Positions 11,857 through 20,113 of a stretch of DNA of 23,149 bases are shown piece by piece; positions within the stretch are counted from its first letter, which is position 1, and the number at the start of each line of letters is the position of its first letter. Location of the stretch: positions 1 through 23,149 of the IMG/VR virus record IMGVR_UViG_3300027867_000041. The stretch is one strand, 5' to 3'. Both the position numbers and the translations under genes were made by a program. The DNA is from a virus. The notes below the pieces were generated by a model. That model saw only the letters and a program-made list of their open reading frames with translations, did not search any database and had not been told where the DNA came from.

Positions 11857-13102
11857 TAATTCTGGAATAAAGCCATCAGCAAAAACGGCTGATGATATTA
11901 ATGATCTCTTCAAGGAGATAGACAGTGAAGACTCTGGTCATAAAACTAAAGAGCGAGATGCGGCTAAAGGAGATAAAGAAGGAGGTAGAGAAACTAGAGA
12001 ACTTCCTGAAAAAGACAGAGACGAAAAAGAAGAAGATGAATTAGAGCTTAAAGAACCTGACGAGGAAGATGAAGAGAAGCTAGATTTAACTAAAGAAGAT
12101 GATTTTGAAATTCAAACTCCTCCAAGGAAGAAGGAAATATTAAAGAAGTATCCTGAGCTATTTAAAGATTATCCATTCTTAGAAAAGATGATGTATCGTG
12201 ATAGACAATGGAATGAGATTTTCGGTAGCTTTGATGACGCTAAGGAGTTGGCAGATAAGGCTGAAGTTTTTAGTAATTTTGAAAATCAACTATTGGCCGG
12301 AAACACTACTGATATTCTAAATGAAGTAAAAGAGGCTGATAAAGCAGCATTTGATAAAATAGTTGATGATTATTTACCGGCCTTACACAAAGTTGACAAA
12401 GAAGCATATTATCAAGTTGTCGGAAACTTAAATCGTAGATTAATTTTGGAGATGGTTCAGGAAGCTAATGATACAAATAATGATGACTTAAAGCAGGCCG
12501 CTCTGCTCGTCAACCAATTCGTTTTCGGCACGTCAAAGTTCACTGCTCCGCAGAATAGAACTCAGAATAATAATGGGCAGCAGAACGAAGTTCAACAAGA
12601 ACGTATTAATTTTGTTAAAGAACGGTTCGAAACGGCCCGTGATGATCTTCAAACAAAAGTTGATAACACTCTTAGGGCGACTATATCAGATTATATTGAT
12701 CCTAAAGGAGTCATGAGTAGTTATGTTAAGAAGAATGCTGTTACTGATGCTATGAAAATACTGACTAGTTCTATTGCAAGAGATCCAAGTGTTATTAAGA
12801 ATCTTGATACATTGTGGAGAACAGCATTTAACACTAAGTTCTCAAAAGATAGTCTAAGCAAGATTCAATCATTCTATCTTAGCAAGGCCAAGGGGAACCT
12901 TAAAAATGCGATTCTCAAAGCTCGTTCTGAAGCTTTGAAAGATCTAGCACCTCGTCATAGAGAAACTGATGACGATACAGACAGGGAAGAAGAAACTCGT
13001 CCACAAAGACGACAAATTAGTGCTGGCCGTCCAAGCCAATCAACTGGTAAAAACCAAATGAAGAAAGGTGAATCCGTAACCGATTTCTTTATGCGAGATT
13101 GA
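11831..13102 (+). CDS. Probable scaffolding protein, 423 aa
   Basis: The GTG start lies inside the portal gene and has GGAG six bases upstream. The first 110 residues are extremely charged (runs such as KDRDEKEEDELELKEPDEED) and probably disordered. The middle (about 110-380) is predicted helical with little aromatic content (EVKEADKAAFDKIVDDY, LQTKVDNTLRATISDYIDP). The C-terminus is basic and polar (RPQRRQISAGRPSQSTGK) and ends GESVTDFFMRD. This acidic-arm, helical, basic-tail architecture between portal and major capsid genes fits an assembly scaffold that leaves the head. No Ser-His protease motif is seen. Function is from position and composition, not from a recognised domain. Confidence 0.8.
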   Translation: MPIEVLSPDNSGIKPSAKTADDINDLFKEIDSEDSGHKTKERDAAKGDKEGGRETRELPEKDRDEKEEDELELKEPDEEDEEKLDLTKEDDFEIQTPPRKKEILKKYPELFKDYPFLEKMMYRDRQWNEIFGSFDDAKELADKAEVFSNFENQLLAGNTTDILNEVKEADKAAFDKIVDDYLPALHKVDKEAYYQVVGNLNRRLILEMVQEANDTNNDDLKQAALLVNQFVFGTSKFTAPQNRTQNNNGQQNEVQQERINFVKERFETARDDLQTKVDNTLRATISDYIDPKGVMSSYVKKNAVTDAMKILTSSIARDPSVIKNLDTLWRTAFNTKFSKDSLSKIQSFYLSKAKGNLKNAILKARSEALKDLAPRHRETDDDTDREEETRPQRRQISAGRPSQSTGKNQMKKGESVTDFFMRD

Positions 13103-13112
13103 GGTTTAATAT

Positions 13113-14366
13113 ATGCCAGGACAAGTAGTTGAATCTGTAGTTGCCGGAACAGAGCTGGAACGTGTGTTGCCGAAAGTGACTACGGTCTTTGAAAGCGATG
13201 ACACCTTTTTTGGAAATATTAAAAAAAGAGATGTAGAAGTAGTTAGCTATAGAGAGATGCGAGCACCTATGGAACTAAGACCAGGTGGTCGTTTTCAATA
13301 TTTTAATCCCGATGGTGGAGATATGGGCCGCGGTGGTGGTCCTACTTGGGATAAAGCCGTTCTGCGTCCTGTATTTCTATCAGAGAATATTGAATATACT
13401 AAACTAACTCAGTGGTCTACAGATGACCGTAGAAAGTCTGTTATCAACGCAGTCCGTCGTTTGACTGCGGGAGCTACTGTCGAAATTAAAAGACAGCTAG
13501 ATGCTCAACTACAAGGTACTGGAACCGGCCAAGTAGGAACTATTACTACTCAGACTACTACTGCTGGAGTAGATACGTATGTTATGGATGCCGAATTTGG
13601 TGCACGGCTAGTAAGATACGATCAAGTAGTGCAGGTTTATGATACTACTTTGGCTACATTTAGAGGAAAGGGTGTTGTAACGCTATGGGACGTTGAAGCA
13701 AAGACTATTAACGTCACTCCAGCAATTACAGGCTCTACAAATACAGATGTATTAGTTGTAGATGGATTGACTAATCCTACTGCACTCCCTGGATTGTATG
13801 GTGTTCCATATCATCATAGTAATGCTAGTACAGGCACTTGGTTGGGTTATGATAGAGCTACAACTCCTGAAATTCGAGCTAATCGAGTTAATGGAAACGC
13901 TAGTGCTCTAACACTGCCACTTCCAAGACTAGCAATCAATAAGATTGGTAATAGAGTTGGTATTGATAATAACTTTGATCCTCAGGCTTGGACACATCCT
14001 TGTCAAGCTCAGGCTTATGAAGAGATTGGACAGCTAATTTCGATTATCCATAAAGCACCTAAAGATGAATCTTTGAATTTGTATTTTGGTGATAACATGC
14101 AGCTTGCTGGTGCTCCAATCCGGCAGCATTTTAATTGGTCTAAGAAACGTATTGATTTTATTGTTAGCTCTGTTTGGGGCCGCGCTGAGATATTGCCTAT
14201 TGGATTCTATACGAGTGATGGCCGTCGCATCTTTGAACTTCGTGGTAGTTCAGGAGGCGTTGCGGCTGCTGATATTTTCTATATGGTCGTGGGATTTCAG
14301 ACCTTCGTGCTCAATCCCGCAGCTTGTGCATATATCGATAATTTGGCTATTCCTTCTGGATACTAA
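13113..14366 (+). CDS. Major capsid protein, 417 aa
   Basis: GAGG eight bases before the ATG supports the start. Position after the scaffold and the clean soluble composition point to the coat protein. Recognisable coat-like stretches are an N-terminal ELERVLPKVTTVFESDDTFF, GGRFQYFNPDGGDMGRGGGP as a long glycine-rich loop, VFLSENIEYTKLTQWSTDDR, and a C-terminal DIFYMVVGFQTFVLNPAACA that gives the last beta strands of an HK97-like fold. Length is within the podoviral coat range. The downstream gene has its own very strong SD. The HK97 fold is assumed from the order of genes, as no structural comparison could be made. Confidence 0.88.
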   Translation: MPGQVVESVVAGTELERVLPKVTTVFESDDTFFGNIKKRDVEVVSYREMRAPMELRPGGRFQYFNPDGGDMGRGGGPTWDKAVLRPVFLSENIEYTKLTQWSTDDRRKSVINAVRRLTAGATVEIKRQLDAQLQGTGTGQVGTITTQTTTAGVDTYVMDAEFGARLVRYDQVVQVYDTTLATFRGKGVVTLWDVEAKTINVTPAITGSTNTDVLVVDGLTNPTALPGLYGVPYHHSNASTGTWLGYDRATTPEIRANRVNGNASALTLPLPRLAINKIGNRVGIDNNFDPQAWTHPCQAQAYEEIGQLISIIHKAPKDESLNLYFGDNMQLAGAPIRQHFNWSKKRIDFIVSSVWGRAEILPIGFYTSDGRRIFELRGSSGGVAAADIFYMVVGFQTFVLNPAACAYIDNLAIPSGY

Positions 14367-14378
14367 AAGGAGAATAAA

Positions 14379-14717
14379 ATGAGTGACCAACTCTTTCAGA
14401 ACATTTCAACTGTTCAATCAGGACTACAGCCTACTCCTATTACAGTTACAGCTGCTGCTACTATTGCACCACAGAATTTTCTAACTGTTTTGACTGGTAA
14501 TACTGCTGTTTCAACTATTATTCCACCTGTTACCGGAGTGCATATGCTAGCTATTATGGCCGGAACGACTACTGGTTTTACAACTGGTGGGAATATCGTT
14601 GGAGCCACAACTACAGTAGCTAGTAGAGTTTATCTATTCGTATTTAATCCACTAACAGATGCTGGATTTGCTACAACTGGTGGACATTACTTGCTTGTTA
14701 GTTCAACTACGAGCTAG
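14379..14717 (+). CDS. Probable capsid decoration or minor head protein, 112 aa
   Basis: AAAAGGAGAATAAAATG is the strongest SD in the window, implying high expression matched to the coat protein. The product is almost all beta: SGLQPTPITVTAAATIAPQN, TIIPPVTGVHMLAIMAGTTT and VASRVYLFVFNPLTDAGF. It has one His in GVHML and one in GGHYLLV, and almost no charge. A small, highly expressed beta protein right after the coat gene is the usual arrangement for decoration (cement) proteins. The alternative is a head fibre base or other virion protein. A hairpin follows its stop. Confidence 0.7.
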   Translation: MSDQLFQNISTVQSGLQPTPITVTAAATIAPQNFLTVLTGNTAVSTIIPPVTGVHMLAIMAGTTTGFTTGGNIVGATTTVASRVYLFVFNPLTDAGFATTGGHYLLVSSTTS

Positions 14718-14722
14718 CGGAG

Positions 14723-14752
14723 TGTGCAGGCTGGAGAAATCTGGCCTGCACA
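14723..14752 (+). other. 9-bp hairpin after decoration gene, SD in loop
   Basis: TGTGCAGGC (14723-14731) pairs perfectly with GCCTGCACA (14744-14752) around a 12-nt loop. No T run follows, so it is not a standard terminator. The loop contains GGAGA (14733-14737), the only SD-like motif upstream of the glycosyltransferase ATG at 14759. The hairpin could reduce read-through or translation after the head genes, or present the SD. Confidence 0.65.
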
Positions 14753-14758
14753 AATAAA

Positions 14759-15505
14759 ATGAAACAAAAAAAGATTTTAGTGGGCTTGTCAACTGGTGAA
14801 CACATTCGTAGGGCTGAGTTTCTGCCATCATTCATAGGCTTGATGCGGCCAGAGAATTGTTTTACAGCAACAGTTCATGGTCAATCACCTGCTAAATCAA
14901 GAAATCTGCTAATAGATAGAGCTATAGAAAATGATTGTACACACATCCTATTGCTCGACGATGATATGATTCCTCCGTCAGATACATTGATAAAACTAGT
15001 TGAGCACAATAAAGATGTCGTGTCGGCATTATATCTTTTGAGATCATTTCCACATAGACCTGCACTTTTCGATAAAGCATACGAAAACGGCAAGTGTAAA
15101 TTCATGTCTCTCACTCCTGAACTTTCAGGACTAGTCGAAGGAGTGAATTGCGGATTAGGCTGTGTTTTAATTGCAACTAGAGTGTTTGAGAAGATGGAAA
15201 GACCTTATGTAAGATTGGGAGAATTAGAACAGGATGAGTGGTGTGATGATGTAGGATTCTTCAACCGAGTTAAGAAAGCAGGTTTTAAGGTATTTTGTGA
15301 CCTTGATTGTCCAGTTGGACATATGACTAATTTAACTATTTGGCCGGAAAAAGTTAACGGTGTATGGTTAACGAATTACAAACATCCTGATGGTAATATT
15401 CATATTGCACAGAATATATTAACTGATGCACAGATTAAAGAACAAGAAGAAAAGAATGACGCTTTATCATTAAAATCACGCAAACATTCTCTGTCTCACG
15501 TTTAG
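14759..15505 (+). CDS. GT-A fold glycosyltransferase, 248 aa
   Basis: This looks like a nucleotide-sugar-dependent glycosyltransferase of the GT2-like class. After an initial strand (KKILVGLST) come SPAKSRNLLIDRAIE (residues 43-57), then HILLLDDDMIPP (63-73) with the metal-binding D67-D68-D69, VVSALYLLRS (87-96), a Gly-rich acceptor loop GVNCGLGCVLIATRVFEKM, and D159-E160-W-C-D163-D164 followed by FNRVKKAGFKVFCDLDCPVGH with H188. This DxD, late acidic pair and final VGH order is classic for GT-A enzymes. The C-terminus is charged and helical. It lies among virion genes between a decoration-like and a fibre-like gene, so glycosylation of a virion protein is an attractive inference; DNA modification is the alternative. 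No SD except in the hairpin loop. Confidence 0.85.
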   Translation: MKQKKILVGLSTGEHIRRAEFLPSFIGLMRPENCFTATVHGQSPAKSRNLLIDRAIENDCTHILLLDDDMIPPSDTLIKLVEHNKDVVSALYLLRSFPHRPALFDKAYENGKCKFMSLTPELSGLVEGVNCGLGCVLIATRVFEKMERPYVRLGELEQDEWCDDVGFFNRVKKAGFKVFCDLDCPVGHMTNLTIWPEKVNGVWLTNYKHPDGNIHIAQNILTDAQIKEQEEKNDALSLKSRKHSLSHV

Positions 15506-15511
15506 TGAGAT

Positions 15512-15525
15512 CGTGCTAACGCACG
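15512..15525 (+). other. Short hairpin just upstream of an SD
   Basis: CGTGC (15512-15516) and GCACG (15521-15525) form a GC-rich 5-bp stem with a TAAC loop, directly followed by GGAGAAGGA and the ATG at 15539. It may act as a 5' stabilising hairpin or processing site for the downstream mRNA. Confidence 0.4.
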
Positions 15526-15538
15526 GGAGAAGGACAAA

Positions 15539-16252
15539 ATGTCAACAGTAACGATGGACCCAACCCCGGCATCATTTACACCAATCAATATGTTCGCAAT
15601 GTTGCGAGCTATGGTGAACAACAATGTGCCATTTCTAACTATTTCTGGAGCACCTGTAAATGGAGCTTCTGGTTCATTCGCTGGACAAGCTGGTCCTGGA
15701 GTCGGATTAGTTGACTATTTGAACGGAATAGAGTATCAGAATACTGGAACTCTAGCATCTCCAGTTTGGACTAGACAGACTGTTGCCGCAACGGGGTTAA
15801 CATCGAATCAGATTAATGCTGGTATTATCCAGACTATTACCGGACAGATTAGTGCCGCTAATATTATTGCAACTACTGCTGGAGCACTAGGACATGCTAA
15901 TGGTGTTATCATGGTTCCAGCTTGTGCCGCTAAGTCTGTAAACGTTCTATTGTCAGCTACAATAGCTATGGACTTTCTAACTGCCGCTTACACGGCTGGT
16001 GGAAATACTACGGTTAATATTGGTGGAGGTGGTGCCGCATTGACTGGATTAGTTAATACAACTACATTCATTCAGGCCGCAAGCGACGTAATCATCAACT
16101 TGGTTCCACTCGCAGCAACAAATCTTAGTTATGTAACTGGTGCTAATAGTTTGAATCTAGTGACTAGTATTGCTCCGACTAATCCAGGGACTGCTGCTGG
16201 AGTAATTAACTATCAAGTAACCTATCAGACAATTCCTGCTCTGATTGACTAG
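15539..16252 (+). CDS. Virion structural protein, head-fibre-like, 237 aa
   Basis: A very strong SD (GGAGAAGGA) precedes the ATG. The N-terminal part includes GASGSFAGQAGPGVGLVDYL and EYQNTGTLASPVWTRQ, a pattern I know from phage structural proteins where a short strand ladder describes a virion attachment module. A coil-like segment follows (LTSNQINAGIIQTITGQISA). The C-terminal half (about 112-237) has GHANGVIMVPACAAKSVNV, AAYTAGGNTTVNIGGGGAAL and a final YQTIPALID, a beta domain recurrent in phage virion proteins. High expression signals and composition suggest an abundant particle component such as a head fibre. It is the first gene after the glycosyltransferase and thus a candidate acceptor. 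Confidence 0.7.
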   Translation: MSTVTMDPTPASFTPINMFAMLRAMVNNNVPFLTISGAPVNGASGSFAGQAGPGVGLVDYLNGIEYQNTGTLASPVWTRQTVAATGLTSNQINAGIIQTITGQISAANIIATTAGALGHANGVIMVPACAAKSVNVLLSATIAMDFLTAAYTAGGNTTVNIGGGGAALTGLVNTTTFIQAASDVIINLVPLAATNLSYVTGANSLNLVTSIAPTNPGTAAGVINYQVTYQTIPALID

Positions 16253-16270
16253 TTTTTGGAGTTCTGAAGG

Positions 16271-16801
16271 ATGGAGCTAAGAGAGAGCATCGAGTCGATA
16301 AATTCACGATTATCTGATGAGTTTGGAAGAGATATAGGCGACGGACGGCCGTTTTATCGTGTAGTTTGGAGTGATGATCAATTTGAGAAAAGAATAACTA
16401 CGCATACACATTTTGGAGATGAGCTAATTCATCCAGAAGTTAGATTGTTGCCAAAATATAAACAATATATTCAGCATAGATACGTCTTAGAACGGCTAAC
16501 TCCTATTGTGGGAGAGACTGATCTTGTAGATAAAATAGCATATGAAGTTGTATGGACATTTCAGGATAAAAAAGGCAATTATCTACCGCCTTGGTTTGAA
16601 GCGTGTAAATTTATAGTTGAGAATATTCTTATGAATCTAGGAGCTAAGAATTACTATGCTAAATATAAGGATATTATGGATGAAGAGCACTACTTAGCTG
16701 AAGTCCAAAAAATGCAAGACGAACTTTTTGGTAATGAGACGGACGTTGGAGATCACTTAGCGTATGGGACAGGAGTTGTAGTTCCTGGAAGGATTAATTA
16801 A
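16271..16801 (+). CDS. Conserved hypothetical head-region protein, 176 aa
   Basis: GGAG and GAAGG lie just upstream of the ATG. The product is hydrophilic, with aromatic-rich segments: GDGRPFYRVVWSDDQFEKR, RLLPKYKQYIQHRYVLERL, then KIAYEVVWTFQDKKGNYLPP and a helical, acidic C-terminus. The stretches RPxxRVVWSxD, KY...RYxLExLTP and YE-VWxFxDxxGNYLPP match a family of unnamed proteins I recall near the head genes of metagenomic podoviruses. It is probably cytoplasmic or a minor virion protein. No enzymatic motif is visible. Its stop overlaps the next start (TAATG). Confidence 0.7.
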   Translation: MELRESIESINSRLSDEFGRDIGDGRPFYRVVWSDDQFEKRITTHTHFGDELIHPEVRLLPKYKQYIQHRYVLERLTPIVGETDLVDKIAYEVVWTFQDKKGNYLPPWFEACKFIVENILMNLGAKNYYAKYKDIMDEEHYLAEVQKMQDELFGNETDVGDHLAYGTGVVVPGRIN

Positions 16802-17520
16802 TGGCTGAAGTTGGAGCACCGATCATTGCTGGAAATACCCCATTAGAATTTACTAATAGTTTCTTGAATAGCCGCAGGCTAGTTCGAGCTCAGAAAAATC
16901 CGATGGATAAATGTACTATTATTAGTATTTATCCTAGGGAGATTAATGAAGTTAAACATACGATTGAGCCAGGACATTTTCATATTGAAGCTGGAACGTT
17001 TGAGAATCCTTCAATCCTAATAGTTGGTTCTAGCTCATGGTTTAAGGATATTGACGTGGCACAGCCTATGATAGAGATTCCAAATAGTAGTATACAAATA
17101 GCTGAATCTATCATTAAAGATTATGCGGGCAGTTTGCTCGGCGTCACTCCGGATGTTGGGCCAGGGTTGTTTTTTGTTTTGGGAGAATATAAGATTTTAG
17201 ATATTAAAATGAAATATAAGAATGAGTTAGATAGAGCTAATGAGAAACAGATACGATGGTATCAAATACTAGTTCGTCTTGCAGATAGTTTGTGGGCTCG
17301 GAGTAATGGAAACCCATTGGTGATTTCAGATGATGCTAGATTAGCCGCAAGGAGCTTACATCAAAATGATAAACCGTGGCTGAAAGATTTTGCTGCTATT
17401 CAACGAGTGCCTTGCCGCTTCTGTGGAAATTTAAGAGATCCCGCGTTCCCAATCTGCGCTGCTTGTAAGGCAATAGAACCTACGCATCCACTCGCCAAAG
17501 AGATAAAGTTTGCTATATGA
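16801..17520 (+). CDS. Conserved hypothetical protein with C-terminal zinc ribbon, 239 aa
   Basis: It starts inside the upstream stop (TAATG). The N-terminal part has IYPREINEVKHTIEPGHFHI and NPSILIVGSSSWFKDID, then IPNSSIQIAESIIKDYAGSL. A central helical region includes NEKQIRWYQILVRLADSLWA, followed by SNGNPLVISDDARLAARSL. The C-terminus holds C205-x2-C208 (PCRFCGN) and C219-x2-C222 (ICAACKA), a clear four-Cys zinc ribbon. I recall the same layout in unnamed proteins of related metagenomic phages, always beside the 176-aa protein type. A role in head or connector assembly is possible. The next start overlaps its stop (ATGA). Confidence 0.72.
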   Translation: MAEVGAPIIAGNTPLEFTNSFLNSRRLVRAQKNPMDKCTIISIYPREINEVKHTIEPGHFHIEAGTFENPSILIVGSSSWFKDIDVAQPMIEIPNSSIQIAESIIKDYAGSLLGVTPDVGPGLFFVLGEYKILDIKMKYKNELDRANEKQIRWYQILVRLADSLWARSNGNPLVISDDARLAARSLHQNDKPWLKDFAAIQRVPCRFCGNLRDPAFPICAACKAIEPTHPLAKEIKFAI

Positions 17521-17873
17521 GCATAACAGCATCTCGGACAGTCCAGATTCAATATTCAGGAGACATGAGTTCTCAGATAATTAATTCTGCTATTGACAAT
17601 ACAACAGCATTCGGTGAAACAGATACAGATACTCTAGCAATTGGAGCTAACACAATAACAGCACCGGTAGTATCTGGATTGACTATTTCAGGATTAACCA
17701 TAATACCACCTGCCGGAAATGTCAATCTGATAATACTCAAGGGAGTAACTGGCGACGTTGGAGTGCCATTACATAAAACGGACCCGACTTCTATAGCATT
17801 GGATTCTACATTTGTTAGTTTAGTATTGACAGTTACTGTTGCAGTAGTCGGAGTTCGTTTGATTTGGACGTAA
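17517..17873 (+). CDS. Small beta virion protein, 118 aa
   Basis: It starts four bases inside the upstream gene (ATGA). The sequence begins with RTVQIQYSGDMSSQIINSA and then a beta-rich core including SGLTIIPPAGNVNLIILKGV, VPLHKTDPTSIALDS and the end VVGVRLIWT. The P-P-A-G-N-x-N-L-I-x-L-K-G-V-T-G-D and HKTDPTSI elements are ones I associate with a small phage structural protein type. Size, composition and location next to the adaptor gene suggest a minor virion or decoration protein. Confidence 0.65.
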   Translation: MSITASRTVQIQYSGDMSSQIINSAIDNTTAFGETDTDTLAIGANTITAPVVSGLTISGLTIIPPAGNVNLIILKGVTGDVGVPLHKTDPTSIALDSTFVSLVLTVTVAVVGVRLIWT

Positions 17874-17876
17874 TTC

Positions 17877-18590
17877 ATGCCAAGACCTAGTGACATCATT
17901 ACGACCGTATCAGGACTCATGAATGACAGTGCACAAACACTTTACACGAATGCTGTTTGTTTGCCATTTCTGAATCTTGCATTAGATGAACTTCAAGAAA
18001 TTTACGAGCAGAATGGATTGCCAATCACCAACGAAACGAGTGCTGCTATAACGATTCTATCATCGAGTGCTAACACTAAGATAATAACAGATATAGGATT
18101 TGATACAGTTCCGGCTCTTCCGTCCGATTTGATAGAAATCCAAGATCTATGGGAATCACCAACTGGATTGAATAAATGGACTGAAATGGTGAAAAAAGAA
18201 TTTATTCCTAACTATCTAAAAGATGGGACCCAAATCTCTCAGTTTTTGATTTGGGCATGGGAGCACGGACGAATCAAGGTGGTTACAGCTAATCAGAATA
18301 ATGATATTAAGATAGATTATACTGCTTCGATATTTAACACTCCTATTCAAATCAAAGATATTGCTGTGAGTCTGCCATTTACGAATATAAAAACTTATTT
18401 AGAGTACAAAACAACGGCCCTATGCAGTATGTTTATTGCTGAAAACGAGACTAGAGCACAAGCTTTAGACAGTCTTGCAGGAACCGCATTGAATAGAGCA
18501 CTCGGGATTCCGATCAAAGGTATGCAATCTGTAGTTACGAGAAGACGGCCGTTTCGACATTCGTTTAAACATCGCGGAATAAGCTATTAG
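17877..18590 (+). CDS. Head-tail adaptor (connector) protein, 237 aa
   Basis: The N-terminal helices (IITTVSGLMNDSAQTLYTN, VCLPFLNLALDELQEIYEQ) and the middle strand region (DLIEIQDLWESP, WAWEHGRIKVVTANQNNDIK, IDYTAS) follow the pattern of podoviral adaptor proteins that sit below the portal and complete the head, such as the P22 gp4 type. The pattern is a helical bundle, a beta core with L-WE-x, then a final helix ending RRRPFRHSF. It lies directly before the nozzle-like gene, as expected. The helical AALCSMFIAENETRA segment is also typical. Assignment rests on pattern and neighbourhood. Confidence 0.7.
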   Translation: MPRPSDIITTVSGLMNDSAQTLYTNAVCLPFLNLALDELQEIYEQNGLPITNETSAAITILSSSANTKIITDIGFDTVPALPSDLIEIQDLWESPTGLNKWTEMVKKEFIPNYLKDGTQISQFLIWAWEHGRIKVVTANQNNDIKIDYTASIFNTPIQIKDIAVSLPFTNIKTYLEYKTTALCSMFIAENETRAQALDSLAGTALNRALGIPIKGMQSVVTRRRPFRHSFKHRGISY

Positions 18591-18592
18591 CC

Positions 18593-20113
18593 ATGTCTCC
18601 AGTCAGAGATCATCAAGGAATAACATTAGCAACATTTAATGGTTTGTGGAATAGGGGAGATCCAGATACAACTCCTATCGACCATTTTAGTGATTGCAAT
18701 AACATCAGATTTATAGGAAATTCATTCAAATGGCGAGACGGGATAGGAATATCGCAAAATGTAGCCGTTCCGCTCTACAATATTAAGAGAATCTACAACT
18801 ATCCTACACAGACTGCGAATACGTTGTTAGTTCTAACCTGGGATGGAACTACTGGAATCATCTATCATGTAGTTTCTTCGATTTTAACATATTCAATACT
18901 AACAATCATTGGAATGGAAGATTTTGCTTTTGTTCCTTATGCTGGTAGAGCATTCATCTCTCCTTTTTCATCTATTATAGTTGGAACCAATGTTATTGAG
19001 GTTGGTTTAGCTAATCAATTCTTATATGTTTACGCTGGTGACGGAACGGCCGCTAGGAAGGCTGCTGGTTCTGGAATGACTGGAACCATGACAGTAGCTT
19101 TTGGGGCCGCTGGACATACAGATCCAGGATTACATATATTTGGATTCGTATCACAAACTATTTCTGGTTATAATGCTCCTCCAGGTATTTTAACTAGCTT
19201 TACGACAGTTGCTGCTAGCTCTGTATCTTTTGGAAGCATTCCAACATCAGGTGATCCAACTGTTGTTAAACGATTACTTGTTTCGTCGAAGGCTATTGAT
19301 CCAACTGTATTTGCTGCAAGTCCAGATTTGACTGGATATGAACTCTTTTTTGTTCCAAATGGAGTTATTAACGATAACACTTCAACATTCTTGAATAATA
19401 TATCATTTTATGACGCCGATTTGCTGGCTGATGCATCTAATCTTTTATCAAATTATACAGCAATTCCTGCTGGAGCCTCATTGAGTTTATATCATGAAAG
19501 ACTATGTTTAGCGGCTACAGCTACAGACATATCTTTAATGTTAGTTTCTCAACCAGGTGAACCTGAAGCCATTAATCAGATTACCGGTCTTATCGTAGTA
19601 CCGCTAGATGGAAATCCAATTACTAATGCTCAAGAAATGAGAGATGTTCTATATGTATTTAAGAGAGCTAGAACCATAGCATATGCTGATAATGGAGGAG
19701 ATCCTGTTTCTTGGCCGTCCACAATTATTGACAATGCTTTAGGAACTTGTGTTCATGGAATAGCTACTGTTTTAGACTCCGGAAGTTCATCAATCGACTA
19801 TTTGATCATCTGCACATATCAAGGGATTAGTCAATTTAATGGAAAATACGTAGTTCCTGAACTTTCATGGAAGGTTGAAGGTTTTTGGAAGACTCTTGAT
19901 CGTACTAAATTCAATATTATACAGATAATTAATGCTCCGATTCAAAAAGAGATATATGTTGTATTGCCAACTAGGAATATGTTAATTGGAAATTATGCAA
20001 ATGGAATGGACTGGAAGAATATTAGGTGGAGTCCTTGGTCATTTTCGATGCCAGTTAATTCTGTTGCCGTTCAGAATATTTCTGATATTATTCTTGGGAT
20101 GAATCTAACGTAA
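18593..20113 (+). CDS. Tail nozzle/hub-like protein, 506 aa
   Basis: The product is nearly all beta with repeating blade-like strands, typical of the beta-propeller nozzle proteins of short-tailed phages (P22 gp10 or T7 gp12 class). Visible elements are FNGLWNRGDPDTTPIDHFSD near the N-terminus, with early NNIRFIGNSFKWRDGI, then YNYPTQTANTLLVLTWDG, YHERLCLAATATD in the middle, MRDVLYVFKRARTIAYADNG and DYLIICTYQGISQFNG later. The start of such proteins often has a short list of features with xxDNxxFRxGxxxxRxG, which is matched here. No SD is seen; it starts two bases after the adaptor stop. Its stop overlaps the next start (TAATG). Confidence 0.72.
   Translation: MSPVRDHQGITLATFNGLWNRGDPDTTPIDHFSDCNNIRFIGNSFKWRDGIGISQNVAVPLYNIKRIYNYPTQTANTLLVLTWDGTTGIIYHVVSSILTYSILTIIGMEDFAFVPYAGRAFISPFSSIIVGTNVIEVGLANQFLYVYAGDGTAARKAAGSGMTGTMTVAFGAAGHTDPGLHIFGFVSQTISGYNAPPGILTSFTTVAASSVSFGSIPTSGDPTVVKRLLVSSKAIDPTVFAASPDLTGYELFFVPNGVINDNTSTFLNNISFYDADLLADASNLLSNYTAIPAGASLSLYHERLCLAATATDISLMLVSQPGEPEAINQITGLIVVPLDGNPITNAQEMRDVLYVFKRARTIAYADNGGDPVSWPSTIIDNALGTCVHGIATVLDSGSSSIDYLIICTYQGISQFNGKYVVPELSWKVEGFWKTLDRTKFNIIQIINAPIQKEIYVVLPTRNMLIGNYANGMDWKNIRWSPWSFSMPVNSVAVQNISDIILGMNLT

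Noticed and set aside
17825-17860. TTGACA hexamer inside the 118-aa gene
   Set aside because: No acceptable -10 hexamer at 16-18 nt spacing; treated as coding sequence by chance.
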